Origin: DATBHZ01 sp036557185
Lineage (GTDB): Bacteria > Actinomycetota > Acidimicrobiia > IMCC26256 > JAENVU01
DNA length: 27,260 nucleotides
Direction of reading: 5' to 3'
Assembly: GCA_036557185.1 (NCBI GenBank)
Contig: DATBHZ010000142.1
Span: 1-27,260 of the forward strand
Shown here: positions 1 through 6,800 of the stretch, piece by piece
Layout of the letters: each line of letters opens with the position of its first letter
Position numbering within the stretch: the stretch's first letter is position 1
Notes under the pieces: generated by a model
The model's input: the letters and a program-made list of their open reading frames with translations, nothing else
Databases searched by the model: none
Told to the model about the DNA's origin: nothing
Translations under genes and position numbers: made by a program

Positions 1-861
1 CTGGTCGTCAACAAGATCCGCGGCACGTTCAAGTCGGTTGCGGTGAAGGCGCCGGGCTTCGGCGAGCGCCGCAAGGCGATGCTCGAGGACATGGCGATCC
101 TCACCGGTGGCCAGGTCGTGTCCGAGGAGGTGGGCCTCAAGCTCGAGGGCGTGGGCCTCGACCTCCTGGGCAAGGCCCGCAAGGTCGTCGTCACCAAGGA
201 CGAGACGACGATCGTCGAGGGCTCGGGAACCCGCTCCGACGTGCAGGGTCGCATCAACCAGATCCGGTCCGAGATCGACGCGACCGATTCCGACTACGAC
301 CGCGAGAAGCTCCAGGAGCGTCTCGCGAAGCTGTCGGGCGGCGTGGCGATCATCAAGGTGGGTGCCGCCACCGAGGTGGAGCTCAAGGAGAAGAAGCACC
401 GCATCGAGGACGCGGTGCAGACCACCAAGGCAGCGGTCGAGGAAGGTGTGGTGCCGGGCGGTGGCGTCGCGCTGCTGCGTGCGCAGGCGAAGGTGCTCGA
501 GCTCGCCAAGACGCTCGACGGTGACGAGTCGACCGGCGCCAGCATGGTTGCTCGTGCCCTCGAGGAGCCGCTCAAGCAGATCGCGCTCAACGCGGGCATG
601 GAGGGTGGCGTGATCGTGGAGAAGGTGCGGAGCTTGAGGGGTGCGCACGGTCTCAACGCGGCGACGGGCGAGTACGAGGACCTCGTCAAGGCCGGCGTCA
701 TCGATGCTGCCAAGGTGACGCGCTCGGCGCTGCAGAACGCGGCCTCGATCGCGGCCCTGTTCCTGACCACCGAGGCGGTCGTGGCCGACAAGCCCGAGAA
801 GGAGGCCGCTCCCGCGATGCCCGGCGGGATGGACGGCATGGACGGGATGGGCGGCTTCTAG
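1..861 (+). CDS. groEL: Chaperonin GroEL (60 kDa), C-terminal part; 5' end lies outside the window
   Basis: This is the C-terminal roughly 286 residues of a protein normally about 540 long. The reading frame is open from base 1, so the gene starts upstream of the window. GroEL forms a cytoplasmic double-ring ATP-dependent folding chamber. The visible part begins in the apical domain (KAPGFGERRKAMLED) and runs through the intermediate and equatorial domains (EEGVVPGGGVALLRA, LQNAASIAALFLTTEA). It ends in a Gly-Met-rich tail (GGMDGMDGMGGF) of the kind typical of the main, functional GroEL. A His-rich tail as in mycobacterial GroEL1 is not present. No groES follows it, which is common for the second or unlinked groEL of actinobacteria. 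A strong hairpin terminator follows 29 bp after the stop. Identity is secure; which paralogue it is remains inference. Confidence 0.97.
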   Translation: MVVNKIRGTFKSVAVKAPGFGERRKAMLEDMAILTGGQVVSEEVGLKLEGVGLDLLGKARKVVVTKDETTIVEGSGTRSDVQGRINQIRSEIDATDSDYDREKLQERLAKLSGGVAIIKVGAATEVELKEKKHRIEDAVQTTKAAVEEGVVPGGGVALLRAQAKVLELAKTLDGDESTGASMVARALEEPLKQIALNAGMEGGVIVEKVRSLRGAHGLNAATGEYEDLVKAGVIDAAKVTRSALQNAASIAALFLTTEAVVADKPEKEAAPAMPGGMDGMDGMGGF

Positions 862-890
862 CGCCACCCAGCACCCGAGCTTGTGCGAGC

Positions 891-914
891 GGGGCGTCCC
901 TTCGGGGGCGCCCC
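891..914 (+). terminator. Hairpin terminator after groEL
   Basis: A 10-bp stem (GGGGCGTCCC paired with GGGGCGCCCC, one G-T wobble) is closed by a TTCG tetraloop, an especially stable loop. It starts 29 bp after the groEL stop. There is no long U-tract, only GTTCGG, as is usual in high-GC actinobacteria. It separates groEL from the lipoprotein gene. Confidence 0.8.
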
Positions 915-992
915 GTTCGGCGTTTGCAGGCCCATCGACCCGGTGGTCCACCCGATCAAGGAGGCGCGGCCTCCTGCCGATTGACTGTGACC

Positions 993-1014
993 GCACTGGT
1001 GACAACGCCAGTGC
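993..1014. promoter_or_regulatory. Inverted repeat upstream of the lipoprotein gene, possible operator
   Basis: A perfect 7-bp inverted repeat, GCACTGG and CCAGTGC, is separated by 8 nt and ends 28 bp before the lipoprotein start. A TTGACT hexamer resembling a -35 box lies at 981-986, but no convincing TANNNT -10 follows at 16-18 nt. The repeat could be a regulator binding site or a hairpin in the leader. Function is inference. Confidence 0.3.
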
Positions 1015-1042
1015 ACACCGTCAACCCAGGGAGTCTCCGGCG

Positions 1043-1906
1043 ATGCGTCGTGCGCTTGTTGCACTGTCGATGGCTTGTGTCATCGGTCTTGCCGCGTGCG
1101 GAGGTTCGGGTGGGAGCTCGACGGGTCCGGCACCGACGGCGACAGGGCCGCTCGCCGCGCGGCTCCTCTCGGCGTCTGCCGACAAGGCGACCGAGGCGAA
1201 GACCGGCAAGATGCGCGGCTACGTCAGCCTCGACGCGGCCGGCAAGTTCATCTCCATTCCGATCAACGGAGCCTTTGACGTGCCCGCCGGCGCCTTCGAG
1301 ATGCAGATGGACATGAGCTCGCTTGGTATCGGCGGCAGCGGGACCGTCGACATGCGGCTCGTCGACAAGGTCGTGTACCTCAACATCGGCGACCTGCTCC
1401 ACGCGAGCGGTGCGCACCTCCCCGCGGAGCTCGACGGCAAGAAGTGGCTCGCGCTGAACCTCGCGCAGTACGCGCAGTCGCTGGGCGGCTCGGGGAGCCT
1501 CGGCGGCCTGCAGCAGGCGAACCCGGCGAACGCGCTCGAGTCGCTGCGCGGCGTGGGCACCGTCACACGGATCGGGACCGAGACGATCGACGGTTCGCAG
1601 ACCACGCACTACCGCACGGTGATCGATCCGGACCGTGCCGCGGCCGCCGCGCCTCCGGACCAACGAGCACGGATCCGCCTGGCGTTCGACGAGGTCGGGG
1701 CCATCCCGGTCGACGTGTGGATCGACGGCCAGGGCCGGACGCGCAAGTTCTCGATGATCATGGACATCCCGGGCGAAGGCGATGTGAACGCCTCCTTCGA
1801 GTTCTACGACTACGGCGATTCGGTCGACGTCAGCGCGCCGCCCGCCGACGAGGTCGCGGACGCGTCGAGCCTGCTCGGGAGCGCGGGGCTCGGTACCTCC
1901 GGCTGA
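1043..1906 (+). CDS. Secreted lipoprotein, LppX/LprAFG-like
   Basis: The product has 287 residues. It starts with a lipoprotein signal peptide: two arginines, a hydrophobic stretch, and a lipobox LAAC with the acylated cysteine at residue 19, followed by a Gly/Ser-rich linker. The mature part is rich in beta-strand-like segments. It includes a 'KKWLALNL' segment and a TTHYR motif, which resemble the LolA-like fold of the mycobacterial LprG/LppX lipid-carrying lipoproteins. It is expected to sit on the outer face of the cytoplasmic membrane and bind or shuttle lipid; that role is inference from resemblance. The ATG at 1043 was chosen because it gives an intact signal peptide and has GGGAG about 9 nt upstream. 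Longer in-frame versions have no signal sequence at their N-terminus. The gene stands alone between the groEL terminator and the chdC promoter. Confidence 0.82.
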   Translation: MRRALVALSMACVIGLAACGGSGGSSTGPAPTATGPLAARLLSASADKATEAKTGKMRGYVSLDAAGKFISIPINGAFDVPAGAFEMQMDMSSLGIGGSGTVDMRLVDKVVYLNIGDLLHASGAHLPAELDGKKWLALNLAQYAQSLGGSGSLGGLQQANPANALESLRGVGTVTRIGTETIDGSQTTHYRTVIDPDRAAAAAPPDQRARIRLAFDEVGAIPVDVWIDGQGRTRKFSMIMDIPGEGDVNASFEFYDYGDSVDVSAPPADEVADASSLLGSAGLGTSG

Positions 1907-1928
1907 TCGTTCGATCGAGGCCTCCGGG

Positions 1929-1934
1929 TACGAT
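1929..1934 (+). promoter_or_regulatory. -10 box of a leaderless chdC promoter
   Basis: TACGAT fits the actinobacterial TANNNT -10 consensus and ends exactly 6 nt before the GTG start at 1941. This would place the transcription start on the start codon. No good Shine-Dalgarno sequence precedes the GTG. The same TACGAT-N6-GTG arrangement occurs at the PAC2 gene. Confidence 0.55.
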
Positions 1935-1940
1935 CGAAGC

Positions 1941-2720
1941 GTGGAATCAGTCACGCCGTCCGCCGGCTGGGGCGTTCTGCACCTCCTGTATCGCATCGAC
2001 CGGCAGCAGCTCGATCCCGGTGTCGCCAAGCGTGTGCTCGACGCCGTCGCCTCGCTGGAGAAGGACGGCCACCAAGCACTGGTGTTCGCGGTGCTCGGCC
2101 ACGGAGCCGACCTGGGCGTCATGGCGCTCGGCCCCGACCTCGCACGCCTGCAGCAGTTCCAACAGGAGATGCTCGGTGGGGGTCTGATCGCGGACTGGTC
2201 CTATGTGTCGCTCACCGAGTCGTCCGAGTACACGAGCACCGAGGACGACGAGCGCACGCGCCTCGCCGACGAGGAGGGCGTCACCGACCCGAACGAGCTG
2301 GAGCGACGGCTCGGCGACTGGCGTGCCCGCATGGAGCACTACCTCGAGCACCGCCTGCACCCGCAGCTCCCGCCCAAGAAGGTGCTCTGCGTGTACCCGA
2401 TGTCGAAGCGGCGCACAGCCAACGACAACTGGTATGCGCTGCCCTTCGCCGAGCGCAAGGCGCTCATGGCAGGGCACGCACGCGTGGGACGCAGGTACGC
2501 AGGGCGTGTCCTGCAGCTGATCACGGGTTCGACCGGGCTCGACGACTGGGAGTGGTGTGTCACGCTGCTCGCCGACGATCCCGCGGTGATCAAGGAGATC
2601 GTGTACGAGATGCGATTCGACGAAGTCTCCGCGCGGTACGCCGAGTTCGGTCCGTTCTTCGTCGGCCTGGTCCTCGACCCGATCGACGCGTTGGAGCGCG
2701 TCGGCGTGGTGCCCGCGTGA
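1941..2720 (+). CDS. chdC: Coproheme decarboxylase ChdC (HemQ), chlorite-dismutase family
   Basis: The 259-residue product is the usual length for ChdC, the last enzyme of the coproporphyrin-dependent heme pathway. It converts coproheme to heme b in the cytoplasm using peroxide. Family motifs are clear: YPMSKRR with the catalytic tyrosine at Tyr152, and the proximal heme-ligand histidine expected at His179. The 27-residue spacing equals the Tyr-His spacing I recall for the Listeria enzyme. ITGSTGLDDWEW and YEMRFDEVSARYAEFGPFF are near-identical to the Firmicute-type signature, so this is closer to that branch than to the mycobacterial one. The GTG start is supported by the leaderless -10 box TACGAT 6 nt upstream. 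Its stop overlaps the start of the NIL-domain gene by 4 nt (GTGA), so the two are co-translated. No other heme genes are in the window. Confidence 0.93.
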   Translation: MESVTPSAGWGVLHLLYRIDRQQLDPGVAKRVLDAVASLEKDGHQALVFAVLGHGADLGVMALGPDLARLQQFQQEMLGGGLIADWSYVSLTESSEYTSTEDDERTRLADEEGVTDPNELERRLGDWRARMEHYLEHRLHPQLPPKKVLCVYPMSKRRTANDNWYALPFAERKALMAGHARVGRRYAGRVLQLITGSTGLDDWEWCVTLLADDPAVIKEIVYEMRFDEVSARYAEFGPFFVGLVLDPIDALERVGVVPA

Positions 2721-2959
2721 GCACCACCCGGCTCTACGTCTCGATCCCCGAGGAGCTCGTCGACCGGCCGCTCGTCTACGAGCTGGTGAAGAAGTTCGAG
2801 GTCGTTCCGAACATCCGTCGCGCGAACGTCGAGGAGCACACGGGCTGGATCGTGCTCGAGCTCTCCGGCGCCGACGGCAGCATCCAGGCCGCGCTCGCGC
2901 ACCTCACCGAACAGGGATGCTCGGTGAACCGCATGGAAGGCGACGTCCTGGAGGGTTGA
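2717..2959 (+). CDS. Small NIL-domain protein
   Basis: This 80-residue protein is essentially one NIL domain: a ferredoxin-like beta-alpha-beta fold that opens with LYVSIPEELVDRPLVYEL. NIL domains are best known as the C-terminal substrate-sensing domain of the methionine ABC transporter ATPase MetN, and are also fused to 4Fe-4S ferredoxins. A free-standing copy is less common. The protein has no transmembrane segment and only one cysteine, so it is not an Fe-S protein by itself. The start GTG at 2717 overlaps the chdC stop (GTGA), indicating translational coupling. An ATG-initiated frame that extends further upstream would lie inside chdC and look like shadow sequence. A role linked to heme or sulfur metabolism is only a contextual guess. 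Confidence 0.78.
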   Translation: MSTTRLYVSIPEELVDRPLVYELVKKFEVVPNIRRANVEEHTGWIVLELSGADGSIQAALAHLTEQGCSVNRMEGDVLEG

Positions 2960-2965
2960 CCGCTC

Positions 2966-3247
2966 CTAGGAGTCGTCGACACGGTTCCACACCGGAAACG
3001 TGAGGTACTCCACCCCGTCGCGAGTGAGGGTTCGGTTCGCGGAGCGGAGGCCGGGGAGGCAGGTCTCGGCAACCTCGAAGCCGAGCATTCGCTTGTAGTC
3101 CGCCACCTGCACCAGCAGCGGGCCGTCGGTGTCGCCGTCGCGCAGCACCGCGTCGACCTCGAGCCCCGGGCGCTGCGGCTCGGACCGGTCGAGACAGGCG
3201 CAGTGGTACACGACCTGCTCGAACACGGAGAGAGCGAGGATCCGCAT
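2966..3247 (-). CDS. Small hypothetical protein
   Basis: The product has 93 residues starting MRILALSVFEQVVYHC and I do not recognise the family. It is compact and has no signal peptide or membrane segment. It ends in a well-formed sequence (DGVEYLTFPVWNRVDDS). Codon use is consistent with coding, with G/C at most third positions. The frame extends upstream to 3853, but that part is arginine-rich shadow of the plus-strand gene at 3254-3766. I therefore start at the ATG at 3247, which has CATCAT 6 nt upstream, a weak match to the leaderless -10 pattern seen elsewhere here. It converges on the NIL gene with a 6-bp gap and diverges from the next gene with almost no space between starts. Confidence 0.6.
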   Translation of the reverse strand: MRILALSVFEQVVYHCACLDRSEPQRPGLEVDAVLRDGDTDGPLLVQVADYKRMLGFEVAETCLPGLRSANRTLTRDGVEYLTFPVWNRVDDS

Positions 3248-3252
3248 CGGGC

Positions 3253-3259
3253 CATGATG
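3253..3259. promoter_or_regulatory. Possible overlapping divergent -10 elements
   Basis: The heptamer CATGATG reads CATGAT on the plus strand, 7 nt before the GTG at 3266. It reads CATCAT on the minus strand, 6 nt before the ATG at 3247. Both deviate from TANNNT at the first base. The geometry matches the clearer bidirectional promoters at 9240, 21825 and 23699, but this one is weak. Confidence 0.25.
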
Positions 3260-3766
3260 GCAATTGTGGGAACGGACCCGCCCCCCGAAGCCCCGGAGAC
3301 CCGGCGCCTTGCGGACCTCGCCCGCGTCGGTGACGAGATCGTCGCGGGTGTGCAGCGAACCATCGGGCCCTGGGTCGTCTCGTGCGTCGGGCGCATCCTC
3401 CAGGCCTGGGGTCGGTCGGCCCCGGATGTCGAGGCCGACGCGCTCGCCGCAGCGGAGCACGAAGGTCCGGCAGTCGCGCAGCGCATCGCGGACGAGCTGC
3501 GCGACCTCTTCGAGCAGGACCCGTCGGAGCAGACGCGCACACCGCTCCAGATCGTGCGTACCGCGATCGGAAGCCCGACGCGGATCCTGGCCGGCGCGGG
3601 GGTGCCGCCGGTCGAGCGGGACGCGTTCGAGGAACGAGCCTGGCCCGAGGACCGGTACGACCTGCTGCCGAGGACCCTGGCAGACCTCGGTGATCCCGAG
3701 CTCGGGCCGCTGCAGCTCGCTTGGGGACTCGCGAAGGCAGGAGTGTTGCGCGCACGGGCCGAATGA
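3254..3766 (+). CDS. Hypothetical alpha-helical protein
   Basis: The product has about 170 residues and I do not recognise the family. It is acidic, rich in Ala/Leu/Glu, predicted mostly helical and soluble. Features include a run LADLARVGDEIVAGVQRTIGPWVVSCVGRI and later AFEERAWPEDRYDLLPRTLADLG. The middle contains a helix that could be amphipathic. Three starts are possible: ATG 3254, ATG 3257 and GTG 3266. None has a Shine-Dalgarno sequence, and the minus-strand neighbour starts only 6 bp away. The opposite strand also carries a long open frame, but that one is arginine-rich and low-complexity, whereas this frame gives a balanced protein. A multi-domain c-di-GMP gene follows after 101 bp in the same orientation. 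Confidence 0.68.
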   Translation: MMAIVGTDPPPEAPETRRLADLARVGDEIVAGVQRTIGPWVVSCVGRILQAWGRSAPDVEADALAAAEHEGPAVAQRIADELRDLFEQDPSEQTRTPLQIVRTAIGSPTRILAGAGVPPVERDAFEERAWPEDRYDLLPRTLADLGDPELGPLQLAWGLAKAGVLRARAE

Positions 3767-3804
3767 CCCGGTTCGAACGGAGGCGCCGCCCTCGGCGAGC
3801 GCGT

Positions 3805-3824
3805 CAATGGGTCTACACCCGTTG
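3805..3824 (+). terminator. Weak hairpin between the hypothetical gene and the c-di-GMP gene
   Basis: CAATGGG and CCCGTTG can form a 7-bp stem with one G-T pair and a 6-nt loop, followed by ATTTGCG. It lies 39 bp after the preceding stop and just upstream of the candidate promoter of the next gene, the right place for a terminator. The stem is short, so confidence is low. Confidence 0.3.
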
Positions 3825-3833
3825 ATTTGCGTC

Positions 3834-3862
3834 TCAAGCAGGTGGGTGACCACCCCCGATAG
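3834..3862 (+). promoter_or_regulatory. Candidate sigma-28 (FliA/WhiG-type) promoter of the c-di-GMP gene
   Basis: TCAAG at 3834-3838 and CCCGATAG at 3855-3862 are separated by 16 nt. They resemble the FliA/SigD/WhiG consensus (TAAAG or TCAAG, then GCCGATAA, usually about 14-16 nt apart). The -10 ends 5 nt before the ATG at 3868, so transcripts would start at about the first codon. Between the two elements lies a small dyad GGTGG-GTGA-CCACC (3841-3854). Confidence 0.4.
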
Positions 3863-3867
3863 TCAGG

Positions 3868-6800
3868 ATGACGAGGGGGGACGGCCAACCGATGCCCGTG
3901 CGAAGCGAATCCGTCCGGGAGGACGGAGACTCCAGCGGCACGAATCGTGCCGGGCACGACCAGTCGGGTCGCGGCGCCGTCGAGCGCGCGGCCGGCCCCA
4001 ACGGGCACGACCAGTCGGGTCGCGGCGCCGTCGAGCGCGCGGCCGGCCCCAACGGGAACGGCAACGGCAACGGGAACGGCCATCGAGCTCCCGCGCGCGC
4101 GGGGGAGCAGATGACCGGGTGGCAGCGGATCGTGCTCGCACGGCCGAACGAGCTCGTGATCGTGCGCGACCGCGACATGCGCACGCTCTACGTCAGCCCG
4201 TCCGTCGAAGGCATGCTCGGTTGGCAGCCCACCGAGCTCCTCGGAGCGCCTCGTCTCGATCTCGTGCATCCGGACGACCGCGCCAGACTGCAGGCGGCGA
4301 CCGATCGAGCGCTGGGAGAGAGCCGGGGTATCGCGGAGATCGAGTTCCGCGTGCGCGACCGCGACGGCGCCTGGCACTTGCTCGAGTCGCAGCTCGCGAA
4401 CCTGTTCGACGACCCGGGCGTCGCCGGGCTCGTCTCAATCGCTCGCGACGTCACCGAGCGCGCACGTGCCGAGGCGTCGATCGCACGGCACTCGACAGCG
4501 GCGAACCTCGTCGCAGACCTCTCCGCGACACTCGTCGACGCGACGATCGAGGACATGGACCTCCGCGTCGTCGAGGTGCTGCGACGGCTCGCCGAGTTCG
4601 TATCCGCGGACGGCGCCGTCCTCTCCGGGCGTGCCCAGCTCGTGGACGGTCCCGAGCCGGACCACTGCTGGTGGGACGCCGCGCTCGGCCCTGCGCCGAG
4701 CGAGGTGGTCGCCGCGCTCGGCGGGCTGGCCTTGATCACCGATGGCTCGACGACCTTCCTCCGGTCGGTCGAGCGCGACGGCGAGCTCGAGCTCCCGGGG
4801 AACCGTGCTGCGACGCCTCCCGTCACGGCGCTCGGCGGGTTCACGGTGCACGCCAAGGATCGGCCCATCGGATCGGTCACCTTCTTGTGGCGGACGCGAT
4901 CGCCGCTCGTCACCACCGAGGACCTCGAGCCGCTGAGCGTGCTCGGCACCGGCCTGCTCGCCACTGTCGATCGTGTTCGAGCAGAGCGTGCGGTCCGCAC
5001 GAGCGAGCAGCGCTACCGCGCGCTCGCCGAGAACGCGTCCGACTACGTGGTGGTGTGGGGTCCGGAGGGCGCGATGACGTACCTCAACCCGCCGGCGGCG
5101 CGATTCATCGGCTTCTCGACCGGTTACAAGTACACGCGGGACGAGTCGATCCTGCATCCAGACGACTTCGATGCCTCCCGCGAGCTGTTCCTGCAGCTCC
5201 AGGCCGAGGGTCTCGGTGCGACGACACCACCTTTCCAAGCGCGCTTCCGTCGGCACGACGGCGTCTACCGCTGGATGGAGATGATCGCGACCAACCTGAT
5301 CGACGACCCGGTCGTCGGCGGGATCGTCGTCAACGCGCGCGACGTCACCGAGCGACGTCGTTCGGACGAGGAGCTGCGCGGGAGCGAGGAGCGCCTCCGC
5401 ACGCTCGTGGCCAACGTCGCCGAGGGCATCATCGTGCTGGAAGGGGACGGCACGGTCCGGTACGCGAGCCCCGCGGCCATCCGGATGCTCGGCTACCCGC
5501 CCGAGCACGGCATCGGTTCCGACGCGCTGCAGTACATCCACCCGGACGACCAGGCGGCAGTGGGCGAGGTCGTCGCCGAGACGTTTGCCGAAGCCGGCAT
5601 CCACGGCCCGGTACAGCTGCGCGCCCGCACCCACGACGGCGACTATCGAGTGCTGGAAGCGATCGGGAACAACCTGCTCGACAACCCTGCAGTGCGCGGC
5701 GTGGTGATCACGACCCGAGACGTGACGGATCGCTTGGACGCCGAGGAAGCGGTGCAACGCGGTGACGAGCGGCTGCGCGCGCTGGTACAGAACCTCAGCG
5801 ACGTCATCACGATCGTGGGGCCGGAGGGCCAGCTGAGCTACACGAGCCCCGCGGCCGAGATGCTCTTCGGCTTCCAGCAAGGTGACGAGAGCTGGACGGA
5901 CCCCCTGGCTCGTGTGCACCCCGACGATCGTGATCGTGTCGGCGAGAAGTTCGGGGCACAGATCGAAGGTTCGCTGCACGATCCCGTGCCGTTCCGGATC
6001 TTCGCTGCCGACGGCGAGCTCCACAACGTCGAGGCGACCGCCGTAGACATGACGCATGTCCCCGCCGTCGGCGGGATCGTCGTCACGACGCGAGACGTGA
6101 CCGAACGCACGCGGGCACAGTCCGTCGTGTCGGACCAGGCCCGCGTCCTCGAGCTCGTTGCACGCGGTGCCCCGCTCTCCGAGATCCTCGCGACGGTCTG
6201 CACGATGCTGCACGCCCAGCTGACGGATGCGCGGTGCGGTGTCATGCTCGTCGACGAACGCTCGGGTCAGCTTCGCCTGAGCCCCGGGGCATCGCTGCCT
6301 CCCGGGTTCGCGCAGCAGATCGCGACGCTGCACGTTGACGGCTCGTCCGAGCTGCGCGCGGCGGCGGCCTCCGGCGCGGAGGTGGTGCTCACGGACATGG
6401 CGCAGTCGGACATCCCCGATGCATCACGGGAGATCGCCCTCGCGAACTCGGTACGTGCGTGCTTCTCCTTCCCCATCAGCATGGCGAGCGACAACACGAA
6501 CGCGGGGCTCGTGCTGGTGACGTGGCCCGTCCCCCACACGCCGGACGAGAACGAGATCGGCGTCATCCGGACGGTTGCGCAGCTTGCGGGGATCGCCATC
6601 GAGCGACGCGCGCAGGAGGACCGGCTCAGCCATCAGGCGCATCACGATCCCCTCACCGGCCTCCCGAACCGTGTCCTGTTCAACGAGTTCCTCACGCTCG
6701 CACTCGCTCGCGCCGAGCGGCAAGGAACGTCCGTCGGTGTGCTGTTCATGGACCTCGACCGGTTCAAGGTCGTGAACGACAGCCTCGGTCACGACGCGGG

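Noticed and set aside
2963..2972. CTCCTAGGAG palindrome as a bidirectional terminator
   Set aside because: Ten bases with no loop cannot form a stable hairpin; it simply contains the stop codon of the minus gene.
3781..3867. c-di-GMP (GEMM) riboswitch before the GGDEF-EAL gene
   Set aside because: The region is under 90 nt, lacks the conserved GEMM core and P1b-like tetraloop receptor, and seems to contain the promoter itself.
3951..4052. Direct repeats as a CRISPR or regulatory array
   Set aside because: Only two copies, contiguous with no spacers, in frame within a coding sequence.
2776..4377. 533-codon minus-strand frame spanning several genes
   Set aside because: It covers the hypothetical plus gene and the N-terminus of the c-di-GMP gene and includes the 51-bp repeat in antisense. 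Composition is not protein-like.
4435..6333. 632-codon minus-strand open frame opposite the PAS region
   Set aside because: It is antisense to clear PAS/GAF coding sequence, His/Arg/Asp-rich, and has no family signature. The apparent repeats come from the PAS repeats on the other strand.
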